DNA from: Peromyscus leucopus
Taxonomy: Eukaryota; Chordata; Mammalia; Rodentia; Cricetidae
Assembly: GCF_004664715.2 (NCBI RefSeq)
Contig: NC_051075.1
Coordinates: forward strand, 25,910,715 to 25,974,714
Direction: 5' to 3'
Length of the DNA stretch: 64,000 bases
Positions 1 to 11,804 of the stretch are shown here, in pieces. Position 1 is the first letter of the stretch, and each line of letters starts with the position of its first letter. The translations under genes were made by a program, and so were the position numbers. Under the pieces are notes generated by a model. It searched no databases. It worked only from the letters and a program-made list of their open reading frames with translations, and was not told the origin of the DNA.

Positions 1-62
1 AGCAATCTAGAAGCTTGGTTTCTGCACAAAGGCTCCACTCTTAGATGTAAACTGTGCAGGGC

Positions 63-395
63 TGTGCTGATAGCTCAGTCTGTGAACCCCTGGCTGTGAA
101 ATCCTAAGACCCCACCTCCAATCCCCAGGACCCACATGAAAAAGCCAGGCATGGCGGTGCACACTCGGACTTACAGCAGCAGAGAGGTAGAGACAGAGAG
201 ATTCCTGTGGCTCACTGGCCAACCAGTCTCTTCTACTTGGTGAGCCCAAGCCCAGTGAGAAACCCTGCCTCCAAAAGTCAAGGTGGATTGTACTTGAGGA
301 GTGACATCCAAGGTTGTTATATGTGCATGCATACACAGGAACATACACTCACATGCATGCACACACATGCACACACACACATGCATGCACACACA
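63..395 (+). repeat. B4 SINE (ID head fused to B1-like body)
   Basis: The left part is a degenerate ID/tRNA-like head (gctgatagctcagtctgtga) running into ccccaggacccacatga. It is followed by a B1-like body (agccaggcatggcggtgcac, then 'gctcactggccaaccagtc') and the B4-specific tail 'gaggagtgacatccaaggttg', ending in a CA-rich microsatellite. This order is that of the rodent B4 family, in sense orientation. Divergence from the remembered consensus is high, so it is an old copy. Confidence 0.85.
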
Positions 396-3300
396 AAAAC
401 TAAATATAATGAACTTATCAGATGAGTATGAATTGGGACAACTGGCTTACTCAGGCTGTTTTAGATGCAGAGGTGCATCTGTGTGTATATACCACTGGCT
501 TGAAGGACTCAGTAAGAGGTCTGTCTAGAATAAGAACAAGACTTGATGGTTTGGGTATTTCTGGACTACAACATGTAGATGAGATAATTCTGTGTTTTAA
601 AAATAATTTAACATAACATGGAAAGTAATGCAATAGGAGAATTACATATGGGTTTGTACAACAAATAACCATGTAGCAGACAGAGCAATTTCTAAAACAT
701 GATTTTGGTTTCGTCCAAATAACCATCCCCATTTCTGCATGTGCACATTTGTGGCCTGTGTTCATCACTGTCATGAAATATTTTCTCATGTTTAGTTGAG
801 ACATCAAAAACTCTACTATTATAATTGTTTAATAAAATTATTTAAAACATTTATTGCCAAAGCATTACATGTACATAGATGTTTCTCATGCTATCTGTAA
901 TAATCGTTCATTAAATACCTTTACATCAGTTAGATTCTTTTGTAGATGCTTTTATTCTAAACTGCCAAGTGTTTTCTTAATGTATGCCATATGATATTGG
1001 GTGTTACGGGTTTCACAATGATTCAGCACATCATGTCCACTTTTAAGAAGCACAAGGAAACAAAATTGAAAACTTAAGAGTCTTTGCTGACCCCAAACAC
1101 CTGAAATGTTAAGTAGCATGGGCACTGTGTCATCCAGGTGTTAGGGGCTGTGGTAGGATTACTGCTCTCTGTGAAGGCTCAGGAGGGGATTCACAAGGGG
1201 AAAGAGGGTTTCAGCTGGTCCTCATGGGGCTGAAAAGGCAAACAGAGCCAACTAGTGGGAAGCAGCCCAGGTGGAGGAAGGAACAAAAGCTCTTGAGGGA
1301 AAGCTGTGTTTCCTAACAGAGAAATGAGGGAAGCATTCCTCCACATCAGCAGCCTGCCTGGGTTTCCTTCAGGAAGATGCCATGACATTCTGCTTACATG
1401 TGTTGTTTGCTCAGGATGGATGCAGACCTAATCAAGCTTAGGGGAGGGTACCCAGGTTCTTTGGAGAAGAACCAAAGCCCGACAGAGGGCATTATCTTCT
1501 AACTTACATTTGTGTGACCCTGCTTCCAGGCAGCCCTGTGAGTCAGCAGGTGGACCAATGCAAGCACATCCAAATTCTAGCCAATGTAAACTTCTCTTTA
1601 ACTGCCGAGGTTAAGAAACCCACCCTTGTCTAAAATATTGACAAATCCAGGCATTACATGGACTTGCACAGACGTGCATACCTAACTTGGCTTTTGAAGT
1701 ATAGGCACTTTACTTCCCAGGTGAAATTCCTTTTCTTTTTCCAGAATAAAAAAGGGAAGAGTTGCAATCAATTTTGCATTCAATTAATGTGAGTTATTGA
1801 GCACTGTTATGCCACATGTGTCCCACTCCTTGGCATGTATGCTCTCCATTTAGACATGGTTCTGCATTTTAGAAATGTGTGGGTTAGGTGAAGGAGACAT
1901 GTAAAGAGATGATGTCAATACAAGTCATACCGTCTAGAAATGGCATTTGGAATGTCAAATACCAGCCAGTGAGTTTTATTAACACTACTATCCTGGTGCA
2001 GGAGATGAACTTTCTGTGGGGTGGCTGTTGCTGACAAAAAAAAAAAAATGTACTTTGCAAAAAGAGACAAGAAGGAAAGGGCTAAAAAAAAAAAAATCTG
2101 TGATTGAACTTCACTAGTTACCAATCCCATTCTAGAACAGGCACTTAGAGTGGTCAGTGGGATGGCCAGGAGCGATTCACGCAGAAACTGATTGTCTGAT
2201 GAATGGTGCTCCATTCACGGGGGCAGGAGACACAAAGGCTCGTGTGCTGGATGAGGAGTACAGAGGAGAGGGAGGCCCTGCGAACAGCAAGGCTCATCAT
2301 GTTCCGCTATGTGAAGACAGTCAGAGGGCCAGACACACTGAAGACAGAGGGCAGTGTCCACTGTGCCTCTCACAGATGACGTTCCCGTACTTTGCACAGG
2401 GATGATGTGTGCAGTATTTAGCTACACTACCCATGACTTACTCTGACCGGAGAGTTATCAGTTCTTCTAAGGGAGCTGTTTTGAGTTGATATAATTACAG
2501 TGCATTTGGGTCAACCATGTAAAACAGCAATTTTCTTCTTCCCTTCCGCTTTACCTCACCACTTTCCAAGCTGCATTCTGTGCTCACAAATTCTCTCTAT
2601 GCTTAGGGAGACAATTTTCCAGGCATGTAATACAACTCTGTAGAGTTGCAAAGACAAAGCCGTCCCTCTCTTGATTGTGTTGAGACGAAAAACTTGGACC
2701 TACCTCTCTATCGTCTTTATAAAAGTAGTTTGGACACATCTGGAATCTCCATCTGAGCAACTTTAATGGAAAGGACGGTTGCTGCCAGAGAGACAAAGTG
2801 GACAACACAGTAACACTTGGAGAGCTGCTCGGTGCCTGACATCCAATCGGAACCAAACACAAGGGGAAGAGGCGTGACTCTCAAAACCCTGCATCCCTTC
2901 AAAGGAGCCAAGAGAAGAGCCAGCCACGGGAGCTGCCAGTGCAGGACTGCAGGCACTTAGCAGCGGGAGTGACTGGTCCTGCCATTCGCTCCAGGCGGAA
3001 CACCAAGCAAGTAACTGTGATAGCGACCAGGGTCAGGGAGGGCCTCTCAGTGTCCACACACAAACGTACCTAATGCCTGGCGGTGTATTTGTTTTTCACA
3101 GACTCAACCATTTTTCGAGAACCAAGGCTGCAGCAGTTCCCACTCATTTAAATGTGTGCCCAGTGAGACCCGTTTAAAGCTTGTCTGCGTGGTGAGGGTG
3201 AGATGCGGTGCTTCAGCTTTCTGGAATTCTTCTGAGACACGGCCATAAAGAAGAAGTCTGTGAGAGGTGGGGTGGCTTTGCTGCCTCAAAGAACTAAGAT

Positions 3301-3560
3301 GAAGTTATTTAAAAATGTCAAAATTTGTGCAAAAAAAAAATCAGATGTGTGCAGTGTCTTATTTCCAAAGGATTAAAGGTGGTAGGATGTGTATATTATA
3401 TATTATGTCTTTGTGTGAATATACAGCATTTAATTACAAAGGACTGGCATAGGGAATAGAATTATTACCAAACATACATGTACATTTGCACAGTGCGCAC
3501 TCTGTTTTAAGCTTTTATTTATTTTATTTTTGTTTTGTTTCTCCTCTTAACTTCTTAAAA
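396..3560. other. Unique sequence, no gene recognised
   Basis: About 3.1 kb with no repeat family or coding region I can name. It contains two short A-tracts (about 2037-2048 and 2085-2096) and AT-rich stretches at 780-960 and 3300-3450. The open frames are short, overlap on both strands and resemble no known protein. Old diverged repeats could be hidden here. Confidence 0.5.
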
Positions 3561-3564
3561 TTAT

Positions 3565-3659
3565 GGTGTGTGTGTCTGTGTATATCACTGTGTGTGTGTG
3601 TGTGTCTGTGTCAATATATGCCTCCCCCCCCCGTGTGTGTATGTGTGTGTGTGTCCACC

Positions 3660-3694
<35 letters not shown>

Positions 3695-3740
3695 CTGTGT
3701 ATCTCTCTCTCTCCCTCTCTCCCTCTGTGTGTGTGTGTTT
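3565..3740. repeat. Composite TG / C / CT microsatellite
   Basis: Interrupted TG runs, an eight-to-ten-base C tract near 3623-3632, an uninterrupted TG run at about 3662-3693, then a CT-rich run to about 3725. The tract forms the tail of the adjoining antisense B3 SINE. Cysteine/valine-rich frames here are artefacts of the repeat. Confidence 0.95.
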
Positions 3741-3876
3741 GAATGTGCGTGTGCCTATGTTCATGCAGAGGTCTGAGGTCAGCTTGCAGGAATCTGGTCT
3801 CTTCTCTTCTGTGTGCTTCCTGGAGAATAAACTTGCATCTCCAGGCTTGGGGATGACCCCCTGAGCCATCTCACTA
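3741..3876 (-). repeat. B3 SINE, antisense
   Basis: Reading along the plus strand, 'gaggtctgaggtcagcttg' is followed by a pyrimidine-rich middle, 'ccaggcttggggatgacc' and 'ctgagccatctcact'. This is the reverse complement of the B3 layout: tRNA-like head at the right, TG-rich tail at the left. The copy is diverged and its box A end is cut short. Confidence 0.75.
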
Positions 3877-4555
3877 GTGAACAGACTAGACTACTTTTCG
3901 GTGAGGTAAGCGTTGGGGGAGGGAGCTGAAGGGAATTTGGGGGCGAAGGCTGTTGTGAGTCATCTCACGGCACTGTCCCCAAACCCCGTTGACTTTGTGT
4001 GCTAAGTGGAGTTTATTTCTGCTGTCGCCTCCCGGGGATCCTCTTCTAGTGTAGTAGTTCTTGTGTTCTCTTCCCTCGTCTTTCCCATCCGACTCAGCCC
4101 TCAGAAACCATTCACATCAAACGCTCCTCTTTACCATCACGTCTACTTGGATTGTTTGTCTGTCTGTCAAAGCCTGTCCTCTCTCAAAGGGATTTGAGCT
4201 ACCAAGAAGGAGGTGGCAAGGTTTGGTTTCGTTCAGGGTGGGGATGCAGGGATCCTGGGCACCAAAGCTCTAAGTGGCACCGAGTTCTCCTTCAGTGGCA
4301 TTGTATGCCACCGCAGACGCATTAGCCCATGCTGTAATTGCGCCCTTGTGTCAAAGGAGGCGAGGCACTCTGGAGACACAGACTAGGCATCCCCAGTTAC
4401 AATTCCAGTGATGTGTAACACAGTCCCAGCCTGCCTTTCTCCTCAGTGCTACAACAGAACAGCAGACATCAGATCTATGGAATTTTGGAGGAAGAACCAC
4501 CATTCGACTTAATTCTTGAGTTTCTTGGTCACAAGAGAGAAGGGACATTTCATGT
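3877..4555. other. Unique sequence, no gene recognised
   Basis: Mixed-composition DNA without a repeat or coding region I recognise. The short open frames here have no family resemblance. Confidence 0.45.
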
Positions 4556-4559
4556 TACT

Positions 4560-4865
4560 ATATAAATCCTCTATATTTTCAGGAGTACGACATTGCTAAT
4601 AGAAGCTGTGGCCTGATAAGCGGCGATGAACCTAATGGAACTCCCTGCAGAGATCTTTGTAAATGTGCTATGAACAAAGATTATTAGTAATTACCAGACT
4701 ATTACATGTGCTCCTTAATAAACACTTAAGAAGCCCACTAATGAATCTGAGATTAACAGACCAAAGGGTTTGTAATTACAGAACACATTAAAAGGATAAC
4801 TGCAGGAAGATTAAATAAAGATTTTAAGTCACTGTAATTAGTCAATCTTACTGAAATAAGATGTT
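4560..4865. promoter_or_regulatory. Candidate conserved non-coding element (homeodomain-rich)
   Basis: A repeat-free AT-rich block with no coding potential. It has three TAATTA cores (about 4688-4693, 4773-4778 and 4835-4840), a GATAAG at 4615-4620 and several AATAAA/TTAAATAAAG-type stretches. This composition and motif density are typical of deeply conserved developmental enhancers in gene deserts. That it is conserved or active is inference: no alignment could be run. It could equally be ordinary AT-rich intergenic DNA. Confidence 0.35.
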
Positions 4866-5202
4866 GCTCCTACAGAGTATGTTTACTTTCTTGCTCATCG
4901 GACGAACACAGCCAAAGTCAGATCAAACAGGCAAAGACATGTCAGAGGTTTTGAAACTGATTTATATATACCTACCTCACTAACTTTGGGGAAAGGCCCT
5001 ACAAAGCACAGAGTTAGACAGTTTCCCACCACATGGACTTGTTTTCTGTTTGTAAAATCACCTGCTGACCTAAGAAATCTTCTCTTACCATGGACAAAAA
5101 TACTCTGGAGACCCACATTGACCATCCTTGCAGAAAGTCATGCAGACAGTGGGGTGCTCACGGAGATTTAAAAAAAAAAGGATGGCTCTCCTAATTTCTA
5201 AT

Positions 5203-5275
5203 TACATTTATTTATTCATTTTGTGTGCACATGTGTGTATGTACTCACAGGTACCATGACATGTGTGCATGCCCA
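5203..5275 (-). repeat. B3-like SINE fragment, antisense
   Basis: 'atttatttattcattttgtg' leads into TG/CA-rich 'catgtgtgtatgtactcacag' type sequence. This matches the tail side of an antisense B3, with the tRNA-like head missing. It is preceded by an A-tract at about 5170-5179. Short and diverged, so the family call is tentative. Confidence 0.45.
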
Positions 5276-6079
5276 GAACCTTTCTTGGAATCTTATTTCC
5301 TAAGACCTGGGGAAATATTTCCTCCAAATACTCATCTGTGTCCATACCTTAATTTTTAGTTGTAAGTCACTAGTGAGGTCATTGTGAATATTTTTTTCTT
5401 TGAAAAGGTAGTTATGAATATTTTATTTCACTTCAGGTCAAATACAATTATATGACATATAACTTTGCCTTGGGAACTGATAGAGTTCAAGAGTCTTCAA
5501 ACCATGTAGGAGAGACATGGCTTATGGCCTTAAAACTAACAGAGATTTCCCGTCTGTAGAGGGGTCAGGGATAAGAGTTTTGGGGAAACAAAGATGAATG
5601 ATATACAAATTCTGGTCTCAGGAACAAGAAGAAACATTAGGGGACAGAGACGAGACGCTAGCAATGAACTCCCAAACAGCGCAGAGTATGTGCCCATCAG
5701 AGAGTCCAGGAGCTTGGCTCGCCTGGGATCTCAACATTGCCTGCGCTCTCTGGGCTCTTGGCAGAGACTGGACAGTAATGCTGGCAGGTCCACCAGGACT
5801 GTGGCGTGTGACCCTGGCTGAGCAATGATTGACAACTGGGGCTCAAGAGCTGTGATTGTATTCATTTGGCTATGCATTAAATTATTCTAAACCTTCAAGG
5901 AAAGAAAATTTTCCTTATGATTGCTTAGTCATTTTCTTCTTTTACATCTGGCAAAACATTATACCTGTCTAAAATCCACACGTCTTTACTGGATGCAGGT
6001 GCACTGAGCTATGCTTTGGCTTAGAATTTATGGAATTGTGAATAAGACCAATACATTTCTCTCTTATTACAAAACAGCT
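5276..6079. other. Unique sequence, no gene recognised
   Basis: About 800 bases without an identifiable repeat. Two overlapping open frames of about 75 codons occur at 5594-5828, but neither has a recognisable domain, signal peptide or codon pattern suggesting a gene. Confidence 0.4.
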
Positions 6080-6850
6080 TATGATTTGAAGAAATATGTA
6101 ACCTGGAGCGCTCGTTGGCCCAGATAATTACTACAGATAAGGCAGTGACACCTTGGCAAGGCCACAAAAGCCAGGAGACGCCTCCGTGTCATGTAATTCT
6201 GAACATGTTTTCTAACAGAGCTTCAAAACCTTATCTCTCTGAACTATCGGATCAGCCCCAATAGCCTCATTATACTTTAAGTAATTCTCTGTGATCTCAG
6301 ATTTGTCTGACTGCAGCTCTTCCCAGGAGCCAGACAGTTACAGGCTGCTGTTCTGTGGCTGTACATTCTATAATTTATACTTCATGGTAACTTAAGTGTT
6401 CTATAAATGGTTCATCACTTGCCAGCCACACGTTTTGTTACGATAGATATCTGCTCGGTGTCTCTCAGTGTGGTGAAGCGTATCTCTTTTTGACCATCTT
6501 GCATCGTTATGAGGCATTTCTAGTATTTGGGTCCTACGGAAAATCCAATATCGCAACGTGAGTTGTGAGGCAGTTCACTGTACCAGCTGGTACAAGTTCT
6601 TCCCATTGTTTACGTAGCTTGGTGGGTAATAACTAAGGGCACTGACAATCTAACTCTAAAACTCATTTTAATGACGACATGCCAGTTAACAAGTCAGAGG
6701 CAAAGGATCAATAGAGATTACAGCTTAATCTAATAATGCTAAACCACAAGTAATAAAACAGACTAATTAACATGGCTGTATAATTAAAGTGCTCTAGGCA
6801 TAAACATTAAAGGCTTGACTAACATGACTTTCAATTATTTTGTTTTGTAA
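6080..6850. promoter_or_regulatory. Candidate conserved non-coding element(s)
   Basis: A long repeat-free interval with closely packed binding-site-like words: GATAATTA at 6123-6130, AGATAAGG at 6135-6142, a RUNX-like AACCACA at 6742-6748, and TAATTA at 6764-6769 and 6781-6786. The stop-rich sequence shows no coding frame. The pattern resembles enhancers flanking developmental transcription-factor genes. It may be two elements, about 6080-6440 and 6640-6850. Conservation is inferred only. Confidence 0.35.
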
Positions 6851-8265
6851 GACATATGTCATATAAGACAACAACAACAAAACACATACAAAATCAAAAC
6901 AAAACTATGCTTAACATCAGGTTGTAGCATGGCCACTCTGAATGTACATACACATGCATACATATGCACACATTTAATCAAACCTCATGTTTCATGCCAA
7001 CGAATGATTTCACAGAGATGTGCTCTCCTCAGCACTCTTCAGGGGACATTGATCTAGGCTAGCCCTTGCAGCTGTTGCTTAGCATGTAACCAGCTCATAC
7101 TTAGAGAATGAGGGAAGGATGGATGAAGAGCAGAAATAAAATTTACTAGCAAGGTAACAATGAGAATGAAGGAGGCTGCATGAACTTCAGTCATCAAATA
7201 TTGAAATGATCATCCGCAACACATTTCATAGCTTCCCCATATTCCAAACATCATTGGCTCATACCCACCCCGACAAAAGCTATCATGTCCTTTTCCATTT
7301 CGGCCTTCCCACCTCCCTCCACACAGTACGCTCTGGCATTGCCACTACCACCTTCTGCTTGATGGCCGGAGAACTGCTGTCCTTAGGTGTCGCGTTCGGC
7401 TTGTTGCTCAGGATGAGATTGAAGCTTTGGGGTTCCAGCTGCCATAAACGTTTTCCAGAACAGAATTAAAATGTGGTCAAATCTGCCGGAACCCCTCACT
7501 GGCTCTGGGAACTGAGCCATTTTGTGGAAACTAATTATTCACCAGAGGCTCAGCAAGGGAAAATGTCAGAGAATTCAGAGCCTGGAGACCTGAGAGATTA
7601 CTGCATTTTATTTTAATGGCTCAAATGTGCCCATGGTAGAGTTTATTTGGCGCTGATAAGGAAGTTCATCAGGAAACAAGGATTAAAGAGCAAGCACTTT
7701 CTTTGCATTTGTAAGCACAGATGCTAGAAAGAAACTCAAGGAATGGAGATATTAAAGTTGGCAACTCAGGAAGAAAATGTGCTTATCCTGGAGGAAAAAG
7801 TTTTTATTTTATTTCATTTTATTTTCCTCCAGGTTGACCATGTAGGTCACTAAGATTTGGATACATTGTGATCATTTTTGAATGCGGCCAGTATTCAAAG
7901 GCATATTATATGTAGACAGAACCCTTAATGGTGAAGAAATGGTCACCAATACTGATATCCTTCTCAGTTTTGAGGGAATTTTAAATTACGTTTTCGCATC
8001 CCAGGGTGTCCTTTAACTTCAATTTTCTTATAGTGTATGATTATAATCACTTGAAAAACAGAAAAGAAGTACTAACTTGGCCTAGAAAGTGTCAGACTAG
8101 AGAAAGAGGGTCCTCTGGGTTCTCTCATTTGAAATATGAATTCATCCCCAAGTCAGTGAGTGACCAATACAATTAATTGCTCCTGTCAACCCAAGCATAG
8201 TCACTGGTAAGAAGAGAATAATGTCACTTCCCTCTGCCCATCTCCCTTCTCCTCCCTTTCTTTCT
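6851..8265. other. Unique sequence, no gene recognised
   Basis: About 1.4 kb with no repeat I can name apart from short ACA/CAT-rich simple stretches near 6870-6970. An 87-codon open frame at 7206-7469 has no recognisable family or motif and I regard it as chance. Confidence 0.45.
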
Positions 8266-8269
8266 TTTT

Positions 8270-8945
8270 TTAAAAGAGCATTAATTTTTTTATTTAAATT
8301 TTTAAAACTTTATTTTACATACCAACCACAGATCCCCCTCTCATTCCTCCTCCCGCTCCCCCTCAGCCTCCTCCACCGGCCCACCCACTATCCCCTCCTC
8401 TCCAAAAGGGTAAAGCCTCCCCTGGGAAGTCAGCAAAGCCTGGGACATTCAGTGGAGGAAGGACCAAGCCCCTCCTCTGCATCAAGGCTGAGCAAGGTGT
8501 CCCACCATAGGTAATGGGATCTAAAAAGTCAACCATGCTCCAGGGATAGATCCTGATCCCACTGCCAGAGGACCCTCAAACAGACCACGGTACACAACTG
8601 TATCCGGTATGGAGAGGGCCTAGTCTGGTCCCTTGCAGAGGCCACAGCTGCTGTTCTAAAGTTTGTGAGTTCCTATGAGCTTGGTTCAGTTGTCTCTGTA
8701 GATTTCCCCATCATGATCTTGACCCCTCCCCCCGCTTGCTCATGGAATCCCTCTTCCCTCTCTTCCACTGGACTCCCAGAGCTCAGCCTGGTGTTTGACT
8801 GTTGATCTCTGCATCTGCTTCCAATAGTTACTGGATGAAGGCTCTATGATAACAGTTAGGGTATTCACAGTCTGATTACCCGGGTAGGCCTCTCCCTTCT
8901 CCTTGCTTACCCCCTTTCTCTTTATCTCACTTAGCATTTTGTTTT
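8270..8945 (-). mobile_element. L1 retrotransposon 3' UTR fragment, antisense
   Basis: The left edge is T-rich, followed by 'actttattttacataccaac' and a C/CT-rich tract, the reverse complement of the polypurine tract and A-rich 3' end of rodent L1. It continues through 'gcatcaaggctgagcaaggtg', 'atagatcctgatcccactgc', 'gatttccccatcatgatctt' and 'gttactggatgaaggctcta', all familiar Lx-type L1 3' UTR words. No ORF2 is included, so this is a 5'-truncated copy of about 0.7 kb. Confidence 0.8.
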
Positions 8946-9900
8946 CTCAGTTAAATTATTTTAGTAGTGAATATCCCACTATGTCAAGAACCCATGCTTA
9001 CAGCAGCCCCAGAAAAAAAGGGTGAAGTTTTATCAGTTTTAAATAACATGTTAAAAGTCACTTTAAAATGTCTTAGGACTCTAGAAACTCAGGAGATGCA
9101 TGGACTAATTTTACTCAGGAGCAGGCCTAACCTGTCCAGAGAACATGTATAGGAAACTATGTTTCACTAGTTAAATAGATGCTTGATGAAAGGCCACTCA
9201 TAGTTTGGCAGTGGTACAGGTAGGCACTTTGGCAAGCTACGAAGCGCTGTAAAGCAGTTTAAGTCATTTGATTTTTATAAAACACAGATCTTTCTGTAGT
9301 TAGCAACTTTGACATAACTTCGCATCTTGCAGCATAATTACCTTTAAAAACAACTCCGTGTTACAAATTAAAACCTAGATGATTGGGTACTTTGGGCAAC
9401 CTAAGTGCTAAAATACTGAGTAACAAACATGAGGTGTCCATTAGAAACGGGACCCAAAGCAGAAACCAACAGTGACTTTAACCCAATCTGAGGGTTAAAG
9501 CACTCTTTCAGATTCCTGTTGGCATGAGTTCTTGTGTCCATCAAAGCTGTCGTCACCCCCACTGCACTAAAGTTTAGGCCGGAGACGACAGGAGTCTCAT
9601 CTCTCTCTCTCTCTACAAGTAACACCTTATTGCCGAACATTAATGAACAAACGGTGTTCCTTAATAGTGAAGCTTATGCACAGCTCAAGCAAAGGACAAT
9701 TCACCAAGTGTCATGATGAATAGGACAGCCAAGTGTGAAACTTGGCTTAACTAAGTCATTGGCCTCAAAGGAAATTAGCACTCCAGTAGGGGATGAATAC
9801 GCAACATGAAAGCATTACTGAGAAGCAAGCTATCCTTGCTAGTGATACCTTTGCTTGTCTTCCCCACAGAACCCAACACACCATTCTCAGGCCTGCTGGA
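8946..9900. other. Unique sequence, no gene recognised
   Basis: No identifiable repeat or coding region. A short CT tract occurs at about 9600-9614. Confidence 0.4.
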
Positions 9901-9902
9901 TC

Positions 9903-10052
9903 TTTTTTTTTTTTTTTTTGGTTATTTCTTTAGTGTTGCTTATTGTTCTGAGCAAACTCTTGCTCCATAGGCCAACTGGCCTCAAACTGTTGATCCTCCT
10001 GCCTCAGCTTCCCGAGTGCCAGGATTACAGGTATGTGCTACCACATCCTGCT
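9903..10052 (-). repeat. Old B1-type SINE (B1F/PB1-like), antisense
   Basis: A T17 tract is followed by 'ccataggccaactggcctc', 'gatcctcctgcctcagcttc' and 'gtgccaggattacaggtatg'. These are the reverse complement of a 7SL-derived B1 or proto-B1 with its poly(A) at the left. High divergence points to an old subfamily. Confidence 0.8.
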
Positions 10053-10895
10053 GTGGGGGTCCTTTTGAGTGAGAACTACTCTACTGTGCACTGAGGCACA
10101 GTGTTGTTCTCCGTCTTGGCTAAGCTTAAGCAGGCCAGTCCTCACACTAATGGCCTCATAGTGCTTCTCTGATTCTTCGTTTACTGTGTAGAGTTTTCTC
10201 TGTATCCTCCTATTGAGAGGCCGGGAGGTCTCACATATAAACATATCTGCCTCCAAGCTGCACCCCTTGCCTACTCTGGCTCTCCCATTCATCTCCTACA
10301 TTCTTCTGCTGTTATACTCCACCACTTGACATCAGAAATGGGCCAAGGACTAGAGAACACATTCAGTCATGGATCTTAGTGAGGGCCCCAGAGGGGGCCA
10401 TCCTCTGAGTCAAGTCCACTGCCATTACTGTCTGGCCTTTGAAATAGTCTTTCAGATGTTCGGAGACCATTATTGCATGTGGCTGTTTTCTTGGTTCTGG
10501 GCCAGAAGTGCATGGCCTCTGACTACACTTGAACTTGGCCTGAGAATGAGTTGTGTGTGACAACAGGAGGGGAAAGCCAGCCTCCTCAAGCTCCTTTAGC
10601 ATGTGCTCCGGTGGGGACACACAGTCAATGTACCTCACAGAGGCGCCATCTGTCCCTCCTCTGGAAAGGAGGTCGGCACTTTCCAACTCCAATCCCTCCT
10701 GGATCCCTCCATTCCAAGGACATCAGAAAGTGTTCTGTGGCTCCTTGCTGGTGAGCAAGATCTAGTGTAAATGGATGGAGAAGAGGCCGACAGCACAAAG
10801 CACATCACACATGCCCAATTGGTTCCTTCTCCGGGCTGTTCCTGGGCTTGCGTTTCGATTCTGTTCCTGTTTGTTTCTTCAAATAAAAAGCCAGT

Positions 10896-10899
<4 letters not shown>
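10053..10899. other. Unique sequence, no gene recognised
   Basis: Moderately GC-rich intergenic DNA with several overlapping open frames of 60-110 codons on both strands between 10363 and 10967. None resembles a known protein, and some run into the adjoining TG repeat. Confidence 0.4.

Positions 10900-10951
<52 letters not shown>
10900..10951. repeat. (TG)n microsatellite, about 26 units
   Basis: An uninterrupted GT/TG dinucleotide run of roughly 52 bases. Alternating purine-pyrimidine tracts of this length can adopt Z-DNA and are usually length-polymorphic. Poly-Cys/Val and poly-His/Thr translations across it are artefacts. Confidence 0.97.
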
Positions 10952-10952
<1 letters not shown>

Positions 10953-11306
10953 GTTTTCTATTTCCACTTCTGCATTGTGGACTATGTGGTGTCTGTTATT
11001 TAGATTCTCAAGGATGTGTGTTTAGACTGACAATTTGGGGAAATGTCTGTCAAAACCCCTGGATTTTCAGAATGCAGACCGAGTCTCTGTGGCTTCCCCG
11101 TGCTCCTGGCAGCACCACACTAGCCTTCTTGGATGGAGGTGAAGAAGACAGAACAAGGAAGTAAAATCAGGAAAGTGAAGTGCGGCCACCAAGGTCCCTG
11201 CTTTGCAGCCATAAGAGATGCTTCTGGAACTGTGAGACCCATGTGTCTCAAGAGTCAAGTCCTGGCAAAAGTCACAGGACAGCTGTGGTCCCATTCTCTG
11301 AAATCT
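10952..11306. other. Unique sequence, no gene recognised
   Basis: No recognisable repeat or gene in this stretch. Confidence 0.4.
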
Positions 11307-11321
11307 CCTTCTACAAATCTT

Positions 11322-11490
11322 TTTTTTTTTCCTAAAGATTTATTTATTTATTATGTATACAGAAGAGGGTGCCAGATCTCATTACAGATGGTAATGGTTG
11401 TGAGCCACCATGTGGGTGTTGGGAATTGAACTCAGGACCTCTCTGGAAGAGCAGTCAGTGCTCTTAACCTCTGAGCCATCTCTCCAGCCC
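11322..11490 (-). repeat. B2 SINE, antisense, with target-site duplications
   Basis: Starts with poly(T) and 'aaagatttatttatttatta', then 'gggtgccagatctcattac', 'gagccaccatgtgggtg' and 'ctgagccatctctccagccc', i.e. a full-length B2 in reverse. It is flanked by a 15-bp direct repeat, ccttctacaaatctt at 11307-11321 and ccttctacagatctt at 11491-11505, with one mismatch. This confirms L1-mediated insertion. The B2 internal Pol III promoter is at the right end and points left. Confidence 0.95.
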
Positions 11491-11505
11491 CCTTCTACAG
11501 ATCTT

Positions 11506-11804
11506 GATGTACTTTATAGGACAGTTGGCAAGGATTCCCTCTGCTTTTCATTTTCTTGCAGACATTTTTAAACTGAAGCAGAGAAGGAGCAGAGGACGGC
11601 CAGTGGTGGAGTCAGTGTATCCACAACTCCATGAGATGTCCAGAGAACTTTCTGCCCGGTGATTGGCCCAAGGAGACGTGTTCTATAGAAATACCACTGG
11701 GGTTGGGTTGGGTTTTGGCTAACTACTACAATAATTGAAACCCTGAGGAAACAGCATGTTTTACAGGACAAAATCAGACACTTTTTCAATTAAAAATAAA
11801 TGTA
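11506..11804. other. Unique sequence, no gene recognised
   Basis: About 300 bases of ordinary sequence between SINEs. Confidence 0.4.

Noticed and set aside
63..130. tRNA-like sequence (gctgatagctcagtctgtga)
   Set aside because: It is the tRNA-derived head of a B4/ID SINE, not a tRNA gene; no cloverleaf or intact B box.
3486..3869. Cysteine/valine-rich and histidine/threonine-rich open frames
   Set aside because: They are translations of the TG/CT microsatellite and adjoining B3 SINE.
7206..7469. 87-codon plus-strand frame resembling a small secreted protein
   Set aside because: No convincing signal peptide cleavage pattern, no family match and no adjacent exon signals that I could support.
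10635..11164. Open frames of 110-129 codons on both strands
   Set aside because: They run through the (TG)26 repeat. Both strands are open only because of the repeat, and the flanks match nothing known.
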